Shown: piece after piece, positions 1 through 9,104 of the stretch
Layout of the letters: every line of letters begins with the position of its first letter
Numbering within the stretch: the first letter of the stretch is position 1
Assembly: GCA_963697675.1 (NCBI GenBank)
Contig: CAVOOW010000006.1
Span: forward strand, 1,054,001-1,118,000
Length of the DNA: 64,000 nucleotides
Direction of reading: 5' to 3'
Source of the DNA: CAVOOW01 sp963697675
GTDB taxonomy: Bacteria > Actinomycetota > Actinomycetes > JACCUZ01
Notes under the pieces: generated by a model
Told to the model about the DNA's origin: nothing
The model's input: the letters and a program-made list of their open reading frames with translations, nothing else
Database searches by the model: none
Program-made: the position numbers and the translations under genes

Positions 1-877
1 TAAGTGCATCGAACACAGGATCGCGGAGCAGGTCCAGAGCAAGTTCCAAACGGTCGGCATGGGTTCGGCTGCCGCGGCGGGCTGCGGAGACGGTGCCGAC
101 CTGGCTGGCCCTGATGCCGAGGCGGCCGGAATGGAATGCACCGCCGAGCGACAGCCGGATCTCGGCATCTCCGTACCAGCTCAGATCGATGACCGTGCCT
201 TCCGGGGCGAGCAGCTCGAGCGACTGCTGGAGCCCGGCGGAGGTCGCGCTCGTGTGCACGACCAGGTCACGGCCGCCGGCGGCGTCCGCGGGCAGCGCGA
301 AGTCGACACCGAGCGCCGAGGCGACCTCGGCGCGGGACGGGTCGATGTCGACGACGGTGACTCGTACGCCAGGCATTCGGGCCAGCAGGCGCGCGACACA
401 GCAGCCGACCATGCCCGCGCCGACGACGGTGATCCGGTCACCGACCAGCGGTGCGGCGTCCCACAAGGCGTTGACGGCGGTCTCCACGGTGCCGGCGAGC
501 ACCGCTCGCGCAGGCGGGACGTCTTCGGGCACGACGATCACGGCCGCCGCAGGCACGACGTAGGCGGTCTGGTGGGGGTAGAGGCAGAAGACGGTGCGAC
601 CGCGCAGCTCCCGCGGACCGTGCTCGACGACGCCGACGTTCAGGTAGCCGTACTTGACCGGCCCGGGGAAGTCGCCCTCCTGGAACGGCGCTCGCATCGC
701 TGTGTACTGGCTCGCCGGCACGCCACCGCGGAAGACCAGCGTCTCGGTGCCGCGGCTCACGCCGGAGCGCAGCGTGCGTACGAGAACATCGTCCGGACCC
801 GGCTCGGTCAGCGGGGCGGAGCGGATTTCGCCCACTCCGGGCTCACGCAGCCAGAACGCGAGCGCCTCAGTCCGCAC
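1..877 (-). CDS. Zinc-dependent alcohol dehydrogenase family protein (MDR superfamily), 3' end cut by window edge
   Basis: The frame is open from a GTG at 877 to the left edge, about 292 codons, so the C-terminus is missing. GGAGG lies about 10 nt upstream of the GTG. The N-terminal half is a GroES-like region, and the cofactor fold starts at about residue 142 with ITVVGAGMVGCCVAR followed by VTVVDIDPSR, a classical NAD(P) Rossmann loop with a terminal acidic residue. Many actinobacteria carry a dehydrogenase of this type near a 6-carboxytetrahydropterin synthase and a CDP-alcohol phosphatidyltransferase; here the divergent neighbour is such a transferase, so a linked role is plausible but inferred. 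The substrate is unknown. Confidence 0.8.
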   Translation of the reverse strand, partial: MRTEALAFWLREPGVGEIRSAPLTEPGPDDVLVRTLRSGVSRGTETLVFRGGVPASQYTAMRAPFQEGDFPGPVKYGYLNVGVVEHGPRELRGRTVFCLYPHQTAYVVPAAAVIVVPEDVPPARAVLAGTVETAVNALWDAAPLVGDRITVVGAGMVGCCVARLLARMPGVRVTVVDIDPSRAEVASALGVDFALPADAAGGRDLVVHTSATSAGLQQSLELLAPEGTVIDLSWYGDAEIRLSLGGAFHSGRLGIRASQVGTVSAARRGSRTHADRLELALDLLRDPVFDAL

Positions 878-979
878 GACCCCGCCCTCCTCGGCCCCCG
901 ATTGAACCGGAGCATCGAATTTATCGTGCTACTGGCATACCCCTCGTACTGCTGACATACCCACAACCACGGAGGCACG

Positions 980-1688
980 GTGCGTTCGGTTCAACGAGAC
1001 CTGGCGATCGCGCTGTTCGCGCAGTTCGTGCTGCTTGTCGCGCTCGCGTGGACCGTCGGACTCAACGGCGCCGGGCTGGGCCGTGGGCGTCACCTGCGCG
1101 GTGGTCACGAACGCCGCGCTGACCGGAGGTATCACGCGGTACGGGGCCGATCGACTGGGGCCGGCCGACCGGGTGACATTGGCCCGATCCATCCTCGTCG
1201 GCGGCGTGGCCGCGCTGACCGCCGACTCGTTCGGCGGCACCGCGCCGTTGACGCCGCTGGTGTCGCTCACCGTCGTCGCACTCGTGCTTGACGCGGTGGA
1301 CGGCTGGGTCGCGCGGCGCACGGAGACGGCATCACCGCTCGGCAGTCGCTTCGACATGGAGGTCGACGCGTTCCTGATCCTGGTCCTGAGCGTCTACGTG
1401 GCCCAGTCGGCCGGCGCGTGGGTGCTCGCAATCGGTTTGGCGCGCTATGCGTTCGGCGCGGCGGGTTGGTTGCTGCCGTGGCTGCGCGGCTCGGTGCAGC
1501 CGCGCTACTGGCGCAAGGTTGTCGCGGCCACCCAGGGCGTCGTCTTGACGTTCGCGGCAGCAGACGTTCTCCCCCACTGGCTGACGGTCGGCGCGCTCGC
1601 CGTCTCGCTGGCCCTGCTCGCCGCGTCGTTCGGCAGTGAGGCGTGGTGGCTGTCGCGTCACCGTAGCCCCGAGACTGGCTGGGTCGGT
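980..1688 (+). CDS. CDP-alcohol phosphatidyltransferase family protein (frameshifted near 1074)
   Basis: This is a membrane enzyme that would transfer a phosphoalcohol group from a CDP-activated lipid or alcohol. The signature DG-x2-AR-x8-G-x3-D-x3-D is intact (DGWVARR, then GSRFDMEVD) at about 1299-1367. The first 32 codons from GTG 980 read as a membrane segment in one frame; the rest, from VGVTCAVVTNAAL onward, lies one frame later, and removing one base near 1074 in GGGCTGGG joins them. No stop separates this gene from the following sulfatase frame, so the 3' limit is approximate. In related loci the two genes normally overlap, so the fusion may also be an indel effect. Confidence 0.75.
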
Positions 1689-3354
1689 GTGCACACAACG
1701 GCCGACCGGGTAGGAGTCCGGATCGCCGTCGGCCGGGTGCTGACGGTCCTGGCCGGCGTGCTCGTCTGGTTCGCCCTCGTCGCCCCGAACCAGTTGCACA
1801 ACCTCTCCGCCGGCGCGCTTCGTACGCATCCCGCTGGAAGGACTTCTGCTGGTCGCGCTCGTTCTCGTCCTGCCACCCAGGACGAGACGAGTAGTCGCGC
1901 TGCTCGTCGGCGTGCTGCTCGGCCCGCTGACCATCGTGAAGCTGCTCGACATGGGTTTCTTCGAAGCACTCGGCCGACCGTTCGACCCCATGCTCGACTG
2001 GAGCTACTTCGGATCCGCCGTCGGCCTTCTCAGCGACTCGGTCGGCCGGCCGACCGCGATCGTTTCCGTTGTTTCAGCCGGAGTTCTGTGCGTCGCCTTG
2101 CTCATCTGCCTGCCGCTGTCGGTCCTTCGCCTGACGAAGGTCCTGGGCCGACGTCCCACCACGTCCATCCGGACCGTCACCGTCCTCGGGGCCGTCTGGA
2201 TCGTCTGCGCCGCGCTCGGCCTGCAGGTCGTCTCGGGTGCACCGATCGCGTCCACGAGCGCGGCGAGCCTCGCGATCGACCAGGTGAGCCAGGTGCATGC
2301 CGACCTGAAAGCCAGGGCGCAGTTCGCGGACGTGACCGCTGGTGACGACTTCCGCCTCACCCCCGGCGACGATCTGCTGACCGGCCTGCGCGGCAAGGAT
2401 GTCGTCATCGCCTTCGTCGAGAGCTATGGGAAGGTCGCCGTCCAGGGATCGGCCATCTCGCCGAAGGTCGATGCCGTGCTCGACGCGGGGACCGAGCAGC
2501 TGCGGGCGGCCGGCTTCTCCGCTAAGAGCGCCTTCCTCACCTCACCGACCTTCGGCGGCATCAGCTGGCTGGCCCACTCCACCCTGCAGACCGGTCTGTG
2601 GGTCAACAACCAGCAGCACTACAACACAGTGGTCGCGAGCGATCGCTTCACCCTGAGCCAGGCCTTCAGCCGGGCAGGTTGGCGGACCGTCGTCGACGTA
2701 CCGTCCAACACCCGTGAGTGGCCGGAGGCGACGTCCTTCTACCACTACGACCAGGTCTACGACGCCACCAATGTGGGATACCAGGGACCGCGGTTCAGCT
2801 ACGCCAGGATGCCCGACCAGTACACGCTGTCGGCCTTCCAGCGCATGGAGCTGGCACCCACAGACCGCCCTCCGGTCATGGCCGAGATCGATCTCGTGTC
2901 GAGCCACACACCGTGGGCGCTCCTGCCTCACATGGTCGACTGGAACCAGGTCGGTGACGGCTCGGTCTTCAACGGCATGCCCGAACAGGGGAATGCGCGA
3001 AGCGTCGTGTGGCGCAGCGCCAAGCACGTGCGGGCGGCGTACGGGCAGTCGATCCGATACTCGCTGAGCAGCCTCATCTCTTTCGTGCAGACCTACGCCG
3101 ACAAGAACCTCGTGCTCGTCGTCCTGGGCGACCACCAGCCCTCCACCACTGTCTCCGGCTACGGCGCCAGCCACGACGTGCCGATCTCGATCATCGCCCA
3201 CGACCCGAGGGTGCTGGACCGCATCTCCGGCTGGGGCTGGCAGAACGGCCTGCGGCCCCACCCGAACGCGCCGATCTGGCCGATGGACTCGTTCCGCGAC
3301 CGTTTCCTGACCGCCTACGGCCCGCAACCCGCGGCGTCTCAAGCGCAGCCGTGA
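1689..3354 (+). CDS. Membrane-anchored sulfatase / LTA synthase-like phosphotransferase (frameshifted near 1818)
   Basis: An N-terminal block of about five membrane helices is followed by an extracellular alkaline-phosphatase-superfamily domain. Visible motifs are KDVVIAFVESYGK (metal-binding start), SPTFGGISWLAHSTLQ around the expected nucleophile, and VVLGDHQPS plus SHDVPISIIAHDP near the C-terminus. The family cleaves or transfers phosphoglycerol or sulfate groups on envelope polymers. The first 43 codons (RVLTVLAGVLVWFALVAP) sit one frame away from the remainder (FVRIPLEGLLLVALVL); one extra C at 1818 explains it. GTG 1689 is the chosen start because the homologous N-terminus begins there, but no good ribosome site is seen. 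It directly follows the CDP-alcohol transferase, suggesting shared envelope or lipid work. Confidence 0.75.
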
Positions 3355-3467
3355 GCACACCCATTCTGGGCCGATGTGACTCCATGCTGACGCGGCGCTA
3401 AGGGTCGCGCACGACTCTGGCGGCACCACCAGATCGGTGGACTGCATCACGAGTCGGAGGAACGGAA

Positions 3468-3974
3468 ATGAACATCAAGACCAGCTCAGCTCGGCGGATG
3501 GCGCTCGCTGTCCTGACCGCAGGCACTCTGGCAACGGGCGTCGTCGGGGCCAGCTCTGCGTCGGCCACCACGATCAAGACCGGGTACGGGAAGATCAGCT
3601 ACCAGGGTCTGGCCGTCGGCACCAACATCGACGCGGTGACCGGGGTCCCCGCCGGCAAGGCGTCCTTTGTGTGGGACCTCACCGGCGGCGTGACCAAGGT
3701 CAGGGTCACCGGGAAGTTCTCGGTGATCGACCGCTCCGGCGTGCCGGTGCGGCTCGACCTGTACTACTACGACGGCCTCAACGGCACCGGTAACCGCGTC
3801 GTCACGAGCAACACGGCGGGCTTCACCCCAGCCAGCGACACGCTGGTCATCAAGAATCTCAACTGGGCACCGCCGGGCCTCGTCGGCGTCCAGTCGGCGA
3901 AGCTCTGCGTCGCGAGCGACGCGGACAGGAACAGCAACTACACGGACGAGCGGTGCATCATCAGCTCGCTGTGA
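3468..3974 (+). CDS. Small secreted protein of unknown function
   Basis: 168 residues with a strong GGAGGAACGGAA ribosome site just before ATG. Residues 1-34 form a Sec signal peptide: RR near position 10, a hydrophobic core LAVLTAGTLATGVVG, and a cleavage-type ASA motif before TTIKTGYG. The mature domain is beta-rich, with a YYYD segment and two cysteines (LCVAS, ERCII) near the C-terminus that could form a disulfide. I do not recognise the family. It stands alone between the sulfatase and a convergent damaged locus, with a strong terminator right after its stop. Confidence 0.8.
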   Translation: MNIKTSSARRMALAVLTAGTLATGVVGASSASATTIKTGYGKISYQGLAVGTNIDAVTGVPAGKASFVWDLTGGVTKVRVTGKFSVIDRSGVPVRLDLYYYDGLNGTGNRVVTSNTAGFTPASDTLVIKNLNWAPPGLVGVQSAKLCVASDADRNSNYTDERCIISSL

Positions 3975-4693
3975 GCCGCGCACGAGGCCCGGTCACCGTC
4001 GCTGGTGACCGGGCCTCTGCCACGTCATGGTCTGGGGGCGGCGGCGGCCGCGGCGGTCGCCATGCTTGGTGGCTCTTCTGCGTCGGCGGCCGCCGTGGGC
4101 GCGCGATCTCTGACGGCGCATAGAGCTCCACACCGAAGTAGCACGCGACACTTTCCATGACCTGCTGAGACTTGCTGAACAGCACATAGCTCTTGCGCAT
4201 GCCGTCAGCTATCAGTGGCGTACGGAAGTCGATGTGGAAGCCGGCGTCGTTGGCAATGCGGCGGAGCACTTGCGGTGTGTAGTACGAAGTGTGGTCGGCA
4301 AATGTATGTACGCGTCGCGCGACAGGTTCCCGCCGTCGTAGATGTTGGTGCCGCAGACGAGGAGCCCGTCAGCCTTGACGAACTTGAAGAGCTTCGAGAA
4401 GTCGTCCGGCGGCTTGCGGAAGTGCTCGATCACTTCGCTGGCGACGACCACGGGGAAGGTCCGTGACGCGCGCTTGTTGGCATCGACGAACTCGGCGTCG
4501 TCACGCAGCTTCATGATGTCGCCGATGGCCACGTGGCGCACTGCGTCGAGCTTCGCGATGTGCTCGTTGTCGAGGCTGCTCCGCGCGTAGACGAGGACCT
4601 CGATGTCGTCGCGGCGGAGGATGTCGATGCGGCGTCGGTCCTGGCGACGCGTGCCAACCTGCGCACGGCAGGCTTGGCGGCCGAGGGCTTCAC
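3961..4693 (-). pseudogene. Class I SAM-dependent methyltransferase, broken by at least two frameshifts
   Basis: Pieces of one methyltransferase lie in three frames. The segment from GTG 4693 reads VKPSAAKPAVRRLARVARTD; then LRRDDIEVLVYARSSLDNEH through PVVVASEVIEHFRKP (motif-III-like strand) and LLVCGTNIYDGG; then, after a shift near 4300, TFADHTSYYTPQVLRR to the end. The order matches methyltransferases that carry a SEVIEHF motif and a later HTSYYTP segment. GTG 4693 overlaps the TGA of the upstream FN3 fragment (GTGA), typical operon coupling here. The open frame runs to 3961, through the terminator, so the real stop was probably earlier and has been lost. Two shifts in about 700 nt could be assembly error or true decay. 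Confidence 0.6.
3984..4017. terminator. Bidirectional intrinsic terminator hairpin
   Basis: Arms GAGGCCCGGTCACC and GGTGACCGGGCCTC are perfect 14-nt complements around a 6-nt loop. It sits 10 nt after the stop of the secreted protein and would serve both convergent strands. Confidence 0.75.
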
Positions 4694-5060
4694 GTTGCCT
4701 GAACGCGCCAGAAGTAGTTGCCGTTGGGCAGCCCGCTCACCTTGCCCGTCGTCGGCGCTGCGCCGGTGTCCGACGAGCGGACCGGTTTGCCCTGCAGCAC
4801 GACGGCGGTGAACGCCGAGTTCGTCGACACCTGCCAGAAGTAGGCGACGATCGGAGTCGTTCCCTGGCTCGGCGACCACGACAGCGTGACGGGCTGGGTC
4901 ACGGACGCCCCGGCAGCAGGTGTCAGGAGCGCGGGTGCCGGCGGGTTGGTCGGAACCGCAGTGGCCGAACCGCCGCCACCCTGGGCGGCGACCGACGGGC
5001 CAGCAGCAGTTGGCTGGTCAGACAGAGGGCAACGGCGACAGAATGAGCCTTGATGCGGCG
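4690..5060 (-). pseudogene. Exported protein with fibronectin-III-like domain, 5' end damaged
   Basis: The clear part encodes a single FN3-like beta sandwich: a GGGG linker, PAPALLTPAAGASVTQPVTL, FWQVSTNSAF, then GLPNGNYFWRVQAT before TGA 4690. A signal-peptide-like stretch (HSVAVALCLTSQLLLA) precedes it in another frame and has no usable start codon, so the 5' part carries at least one indel near 5000. Its stop overlaps the GTG start of the methyltransferase. The function is unknown; such domains usually mark secreted surface proteins. Confidence 0.5.
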
Positions 5061-5499
5061 CTTCTCAGTGACGCGCTCTTCTGAGGCTCAGAAAGACCTT
5101 AAAGCGGTCACACAATCGCTGACAACAGCGCCGAGGGACATTTGTGATCTTGACCTCTGGACCTGTCCGCTGTGTCTGCCTATGTCCTCAGTCTTCGATC
5201 GGGGGACGTGCACCCGTGCCGAGCTCGAGACGAGACAGACTCCTACGCCAAAAACGAGCTCGTCATCGACGGTGGCTACGAACCCGGCGCCCCCGTTCGC
5301 CTTCACCGCTACAGTGCCTAACGGTGCCTTCGACCTCAAAGTCAACACTCACGAGGCAGCGAAGGCAGTTGCATGGGCACGCACACGTCCAAGGCGTCCA
5401 CCCCGGCGCCGCGGCCTGGCTGACAACAACACAGACAACACCGGCCATCCGAGTCTCGGCAGGAGCCCTGATCAGTCCAATTTCTCCTCGGAGGAGCAC
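5061..5499. other. Gene-free stretch
   Basis: No frame here has sustained coding character or a ribosome site, apart from the GGAGGAG just before 5500. It is less GC-rich than its surroundings and probably holds the diverging promoters of the DUF6325 gene and the FN3 fragment. Confidence 0.5.
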
Positions 5500-5985
5500 A
5501 TGACCACAGCAGAGAGCATTCGCCCGGCGAGACACGTCCGACCGGTGGGACCCGTCGACGTCCTTGTCGTCGGCTTCCCCGACGCGAAACCCGACGGGAG
5601 CATCGCGGAGGCGATCTCCGCGCTTGTCGCCAACGGCACGGTCCGGATCCTGGATCTCGTCCTGGCCTGGAAAGACGACGCAGGCCAGGTGACACTCGCC
5701 GAGGTGACCGACCTGGACGGCGACGGCGTTCTCGACCTGGTCGCGATCCAAGGCGACGTACCTGGTCTGCTGACAGACGCCGACGCCCAAGCGGCCATGG
5801 AGGCGCTGCCGCCGGGTAGCGCGGTCGCCCTGCTGGCGTGGGAGAACACATGGGCGATCAGGGCCAGCATGGCCCTGCGCCAGAAGGGTGCGGTGTTGTT
5901 GGGATACGAACGGATCCCCGCAAGCAACATCGACGCCGTGATGGACGAGCTCGAAACCATGGTCGACGACGAGACCGAAAGCTGA
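5500..5985 (+). CDS. DUF6325 family protein
   Basis: 161 residues from ATG 5500, chosen because CGGAGGAG stands 4-10 nt upstream; the longer open frame to the left has no coding character. The body matches DUF6325: VDVLVVGFPDAKPDGSIAEA, then RILDLVLAWKDDAG and an acidic VTDLDGDG turn, then LLAWENTWA and the acidic C-terminus ELETMVDDE. In actinobacteria this family commonly precedes a SHOCT-domain protein, as here with a 10-nt gap, so the two are probably one operon. The biochemical role is unknown; a membrane-stress or intracellular scaffold role is only a guess. Confidence 0.85.
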   Translation: MTTAESIRPARHVRPVGPVDVLVVGFPDAKPDGSIAEAISALVANGTVRILDLVLAWKDDAGQVTLAEVTDLDGDGVLDLVAIQGDVPGLLTDADAQAAMEALPPGSAVALLAWENTWAIRASMALRQKGAVLLGYERIPASNIDAVMDELETMVDDETES

Positions 5986-5995
5986 GGGACCGCAC

Positions 5996-6307
5996 ATGCC
6001 CGGGATGATGAGACGCAGGATGCGACGCAGGGCGATCGTCGGAGGGGCCGTCGTGGCCGGCGGCGCGGTGCACCACATGAACAAGAAGAACGCCCAGAAC
6101 CAGGCAGCGGAAGAGCAGGCGCAGCTCCAGCAAGAACAGGAGCAGCAGGCATTGGACGCCCAGGCAGCCCAGCAGCAGGCCGTGGCCCCATCAGCCGGAC
6201 TTGGCAGCGCGGCGATGGACCAGCTGACCCAGCTCGCGGGGCTGCACGCCCAGGGGATCCTGTCCGACGAGGAGTTCGCCGCCCAGAAGGCGAAAATCCT
6301 GGGATGA
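5996..6307 (+). CDS. SHOCT domain-containing protein
   Basis: 103 residues. The basic start MPGMMRRRMRRR and a short hydrophobic segment (IVGGAVVAGGAV) could anchor it in the membrane. A glutamine-rich coiled region (about residues 35-60) follows, then a C-terminal SHOCT motif, LTQLAGLHAQGILSDEEFAA. SHOCT modules are short oligomerization helices. It is co-transcribed with the DUF6325 gene upstream. Confidence 0.85.
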   Translation: MPGMMRRRMRRRAIVGGAVVAGGAVHHMNKKNAQNQAAEEQAQLQQEQEQQALDAQAAQQQAVAPSAGLGSAAMDQLTQLAGLHAQGILSDEEFAAQKAKILG

Positions 6308-6555
6308 CCCGCGAGGCCACGGGCCTTGGCGTTTCTCAGCGGACGACGTCGTGAATGAGGTTGTCATTCAAGGCGACGAGCTAGCGCGGCTGGTTGTTGC
6401 CATTGACATGGTCCAATCGGCCTGCAGATGTAAAGGCCACACGGTGTGGGGCGGTGATGGGTCGCACCTACAGCCATGCTCTGGCGGACCCTTTGTCGGC
6501 CGCCGGTGCAGCGCTCCCGGCGGTCCGCGCGACGGGTGTGTGAGACGTATGTGAG

Positions 6556-6593
6556 ACGAGAGCCCCGGTCAGTCGAAGGGACCGGGCTCTCGT
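6556..6593 (-). terminator. Terminator downstream of tRNA-Arg
   Basis: Arms ACGAGAGCCCCGGTC and GACCGGGCTCTCGT pair with one mismatch around a loop of about 9 nt. It lies 24 nt past the tRNA 3' end on the same strand. Confidence 0.65.
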
Positions 6594-6616
6594 GTCTCTG
6601 ACCTGCAACGATCGAG

Positions 6617-6689
6617 TGCGCCCGAAGGGATTCGAACCCCCAACCTTCTGATCCGTAGTCAGATGCTCTATCCGTTGAGCTACGGGCGC
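6617..6689 (-). tRNA. tRNA-Arg (anticodon ACG)
   Basis: 73 nt folding as a full cloverleaf. The acceptor stem is GCGCCCG/CGGGCGC with discriminator A, the anticodon loop is CTACGGA, and the T arm contains GGTTCGAATCC. CCA is not encoded. The ACG anticodon would be deaminated to ICG to read CGN codons. Confidence 0.95.
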
Positions 6690-7078
6690 ATGGCCGAATG
6701 GCCTCGTCAAGACTACAAGACAGGCTGTCACCCGCCCGAATCGGCAGCGCGCCGACGACCGGGCGGGGAAGCAGCCACCGCACGTACCTCGCTTAATGAT
6801 CTTGAAGTTGGTCCTCCGAGGGCTGCATCCACGCTCGATCCGGGCGACGACGGGCGCGAAGTGTCCCGCCGCGCCGCGCTCGGCGCAAGACTGGTGTGGG
6901 CGTTGTCTCACCCACCGACTTGGCCTTTGCGGGGTTGCAGGCGTTACCGTGACGCATCCGCGGAGGCGGCGACCGCGCCCAGCGGTGGTCCAGCACCCAC
7001 CGGTGAAGACGGCCACCCCGACCGAGTCAAGCCGACTCAACGGTCGACGGGACCACGTGAAAGGGAACGCAACTACCG
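6690..7078. other. Upstream region of pckG; no gene seen
   Basis: 389 nt between tRNA-Arg and pckG. No frame is convincingly coding. It must carry the promoters of both flanking genes. GAAAGGGAA lies about 12 nt before the pckG ATG. No clear operator or riboswitch is recognised. Confidence 0.4.
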
Positions 7079-8896
7079 ATGACCGCCGAAACGCTGGACG
7101 CCCCGACCACGCACAGTCGTCTGCTCGGTTGGGTCGCGGAGGTCGCGGAGCTCACCCAGCCCGACCGGGTGGTGTGGTGCGACGGCTCGGACGACGAGTG
7201 GATCGGGCTGACGAGCGATCTGGTCGAGGCGGGCGTGCTGACACGGCTGGCCGAGGACAAGAAGCCGAACTCCTTCTTGGCGCGCACCGACCCGAGCGAT
7301 GTCGCGCGGGTCGAGGACCGCACGTTCATCTGTTCCCGCGACGAGGCGGACGCGGGGATGACCAACAACTGGATGGACCCCGACGAGATGAAGTCGGTGA
7401 TGAGCGCGCACTACCGCGGCTCGATGCGCGGACGCACGATGTATGTCATCCCGTTCTGCATGGGACCGCTCTCGGCGGAGCAGCCCATGTTCGGCGTCGA
7501 GATCACCGACTCGCCCTACGTGGTGTGCTCGATGCGCATCATGACGCGGATGGGCGCGGACGTGCTGGAGTGGATGGGCGACGGTGCGGAGTTCGTGCGC
7601 TGCTTGCATTCCGTCGGCGCACCGCTCGAGCCCGGCCAGCAAGACGTGATGTGGCCGTGCAACGACGAGAAGTACATCAGCCAGTTCCCCGAGGATCGGA
7701 TGATCTGGAGCTTCGGCTCCGGATACGGCGGCAACTCGCTGCTGGGCAAGAAGTGCTATTCGCTGCGCATCGCCTCGGTGATCGCGCGCGACGAGGGCTG
7801 GCTGGCCGAGCACATGCTCATCCTGAAGCTCACCTCGCCCCACGACCAGGTCCACTACGTCGCCGCCGCCTTCCCGAGCGCGTGCGGCAAGACCAACCTG
7901 GCGATGATCGAGCCCACGTTCGAAGGCTGGAAGGTCGAGACGCTCGGCGACGACATCGCCTGGATGCGCTTCGGTGCGGACGGCAGGCTCTACGCCGTCA
8001 ACCCTGAGTTCGGCCTGTTCGGTGTCGCACCCGGCACTGCCTGGAAGACCAACCCCAACGCGATGCGAACGATCGCCAAGGGCAACTCGATCTTCACCAA
8101 CGTCGCACTCACCGACGACGGCGACATCTGGTGGGAGGGCATGACCGACGAGCCGCCGGCCCACCTGACCGACTGGAAGGGTCGCGACTGGACACCCGAG
8201 TCCGACGAGCCGTCGTCGCATCCGAACAGCCGGTTCTGCACGCCGATCACCCAGTGCCCGATCCTGGCTCCGGAGTACGACGACCCCGACGGCGTGCCCA
8301 TCTCGGCGATCCTGTTCGGCGGACGGCGCAAGACAACGATCCCGCTGGTGACCGAGTCCCGCGACTGGGCGCACGGCGTGTTCATGGGGGCGACCTTGTC
8401 CTCGGAGACGACCGCGGCAGCGACCGGCGAGGTAGGCGTCGTGCGGCGCGACCCGATGGCGATGCTGCCGTTCATCGGCTACAACGCCGCTGACTACCTC
8501 GACCACTGGATCGCCGTGGGCAAGCAGGCAGATGCAGCAAAGCTGCCGAAGATCTTCTACGTCAACTGGTTCCGCCGCGACGACGACGGCGGCTTCCTGT
8601 GGCCTGGCTTCAGCGAGAACAGCCGCGTGCTCAAGTGGATCGTCGAGCGCATCGAGGGCACGGCCGCCGCCACCGAGACGGCGATCGGCCGCGTTCCCAC
8701 GCCGGAGTCGCTCGACGTCTCAGGGCTGGACGTCTCGCTCGAGGCGCTCGAGAAAGCGCTCGCCGTAGTCCCCGCCGAGTGGCGCGCCGAGGTCCCCCAG
8801 ATCCAGGAGTGGTTCGACAAGATCGGTGCCGACAAGGTGCCGACCGTGCTGTGGACCGAGCTCGACGACCTCAAGGCCCGGCTCGGCAGCGACTAA
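7079..8896 (+). CDS. pckG: Phosphoenolpyruvate carboxykinase (GTP)
   Basis: This enzyme catalyses oxaloacetate + GTP = phosphoenolpyruvate + GDP + CO2, linking the TCA cycle to gluconeogenesis in the cytosol. It has 605 residues, the normal length for the GTP-dependent family. The kinase P-loop is FPSACGKTN at about 265-273, preceded by GNSLLGKKCYSLR and followed by GDDIAWMRF. PFCMGPLS near residue 125 and FGGRR near residue 420 are also typical. The frame is intact and the gene is monocistronic: a tRNA lies upstream and a palindrome with a convergent gene downstream. Confidence 0.97.
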   Translation: MTAETLDAPTTHSRLLGWVAEVAELTQPDRVVWCDGSDDEWIGLTSDLVEAGVLTRLAEDKKPNSFLARTDPSDVARVEDRTFICSRDEADAGMTNNWMDPDEMKSVMSAHYRGSMRGRTMYVIPFCMGPLSAEQPMFGVEITDSPYVVCSMRIMTRMGADVLEWMGDGAEFVRCLHSVGAPLEPGQQDVMWPCNDEKYISQFPEDRMIWSFGSGYGGNSLLGKKCYSLRIASVIARDEGWLAEHMLILKLTSPHDQVHYVAAAFPSACGKTNLAMIEPTFEGWKVETLGDDIAWMRFGADGRLYAVNPEFGLFGVAPGTAWKTNPNAMRTIAKGNSIFTNVALTDDGDIWWEGMTDEPPAHLTDWKGRDWTPESDEPSSHPNSRFCTPITQCPILAPEYDDPDGVPISAILFGGRRKTTIPLVTESRDWAHGVFMGATLSSETTAAATGEVGVVRRDPMAMLPFIGYNAADYLDHWIAVGKQADAAKLPKIFYVNWFRRDDDGGFLWPGFSENSRVLKWIVERIEGTAAATETAIGRVPTPESLDVSGLDVSLEALEKALAVVPAEWRAEVPQIQEWFDKIGADKVPTVLWTELDDLKARLGSD

Positions 8897-9054
8897 CGCC
8901 TCGCCGCCGCTCCGCCGCTCCGCCGCTTCCCGCTGATCCACGGACACCTGCGGTACGGAGGTGTCGGGTGTGGCGGTTGTGGCGTCCCATTGATCCCAGC
9001 CGTCTCGCGCGTACCAGTTGGTCCGTGACTCAGCACTGGACGCGAGCCGCACCT

Positions 9055-9104
9055 GGGCGTGCGCGAATCACTGGGGTCCTGACCCCGGTCATTCGCGCAT
9101 GCCC
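9055..9104. repeat. Palindromic repeat, family D, copy 1
   Basis: The arms GGGCGTGCGCGAAT and ATTCGCGCATGCCC are nearly perfect complements around CACTGGGGTCCTGACCCCGG, which itself folds. It lies between convergent genes and contains the last codons and stop (9089-9091) of the molybdenum hydroxylase. A second copy is at 25774-25820. Confidence 0.8.

Noticed and set aside
59..955. 298-codon plus-strand frame at the left edge
   Set aside because: The minus strand encodes a recognisable zinc-type dehydrogenase over the same bases.
5050..5499. N-terminal extension of the DUF6325 gene
   Set aside because: Upstream codons show no coding bias, and a strong GGAGGAG precedes ATG 5500.
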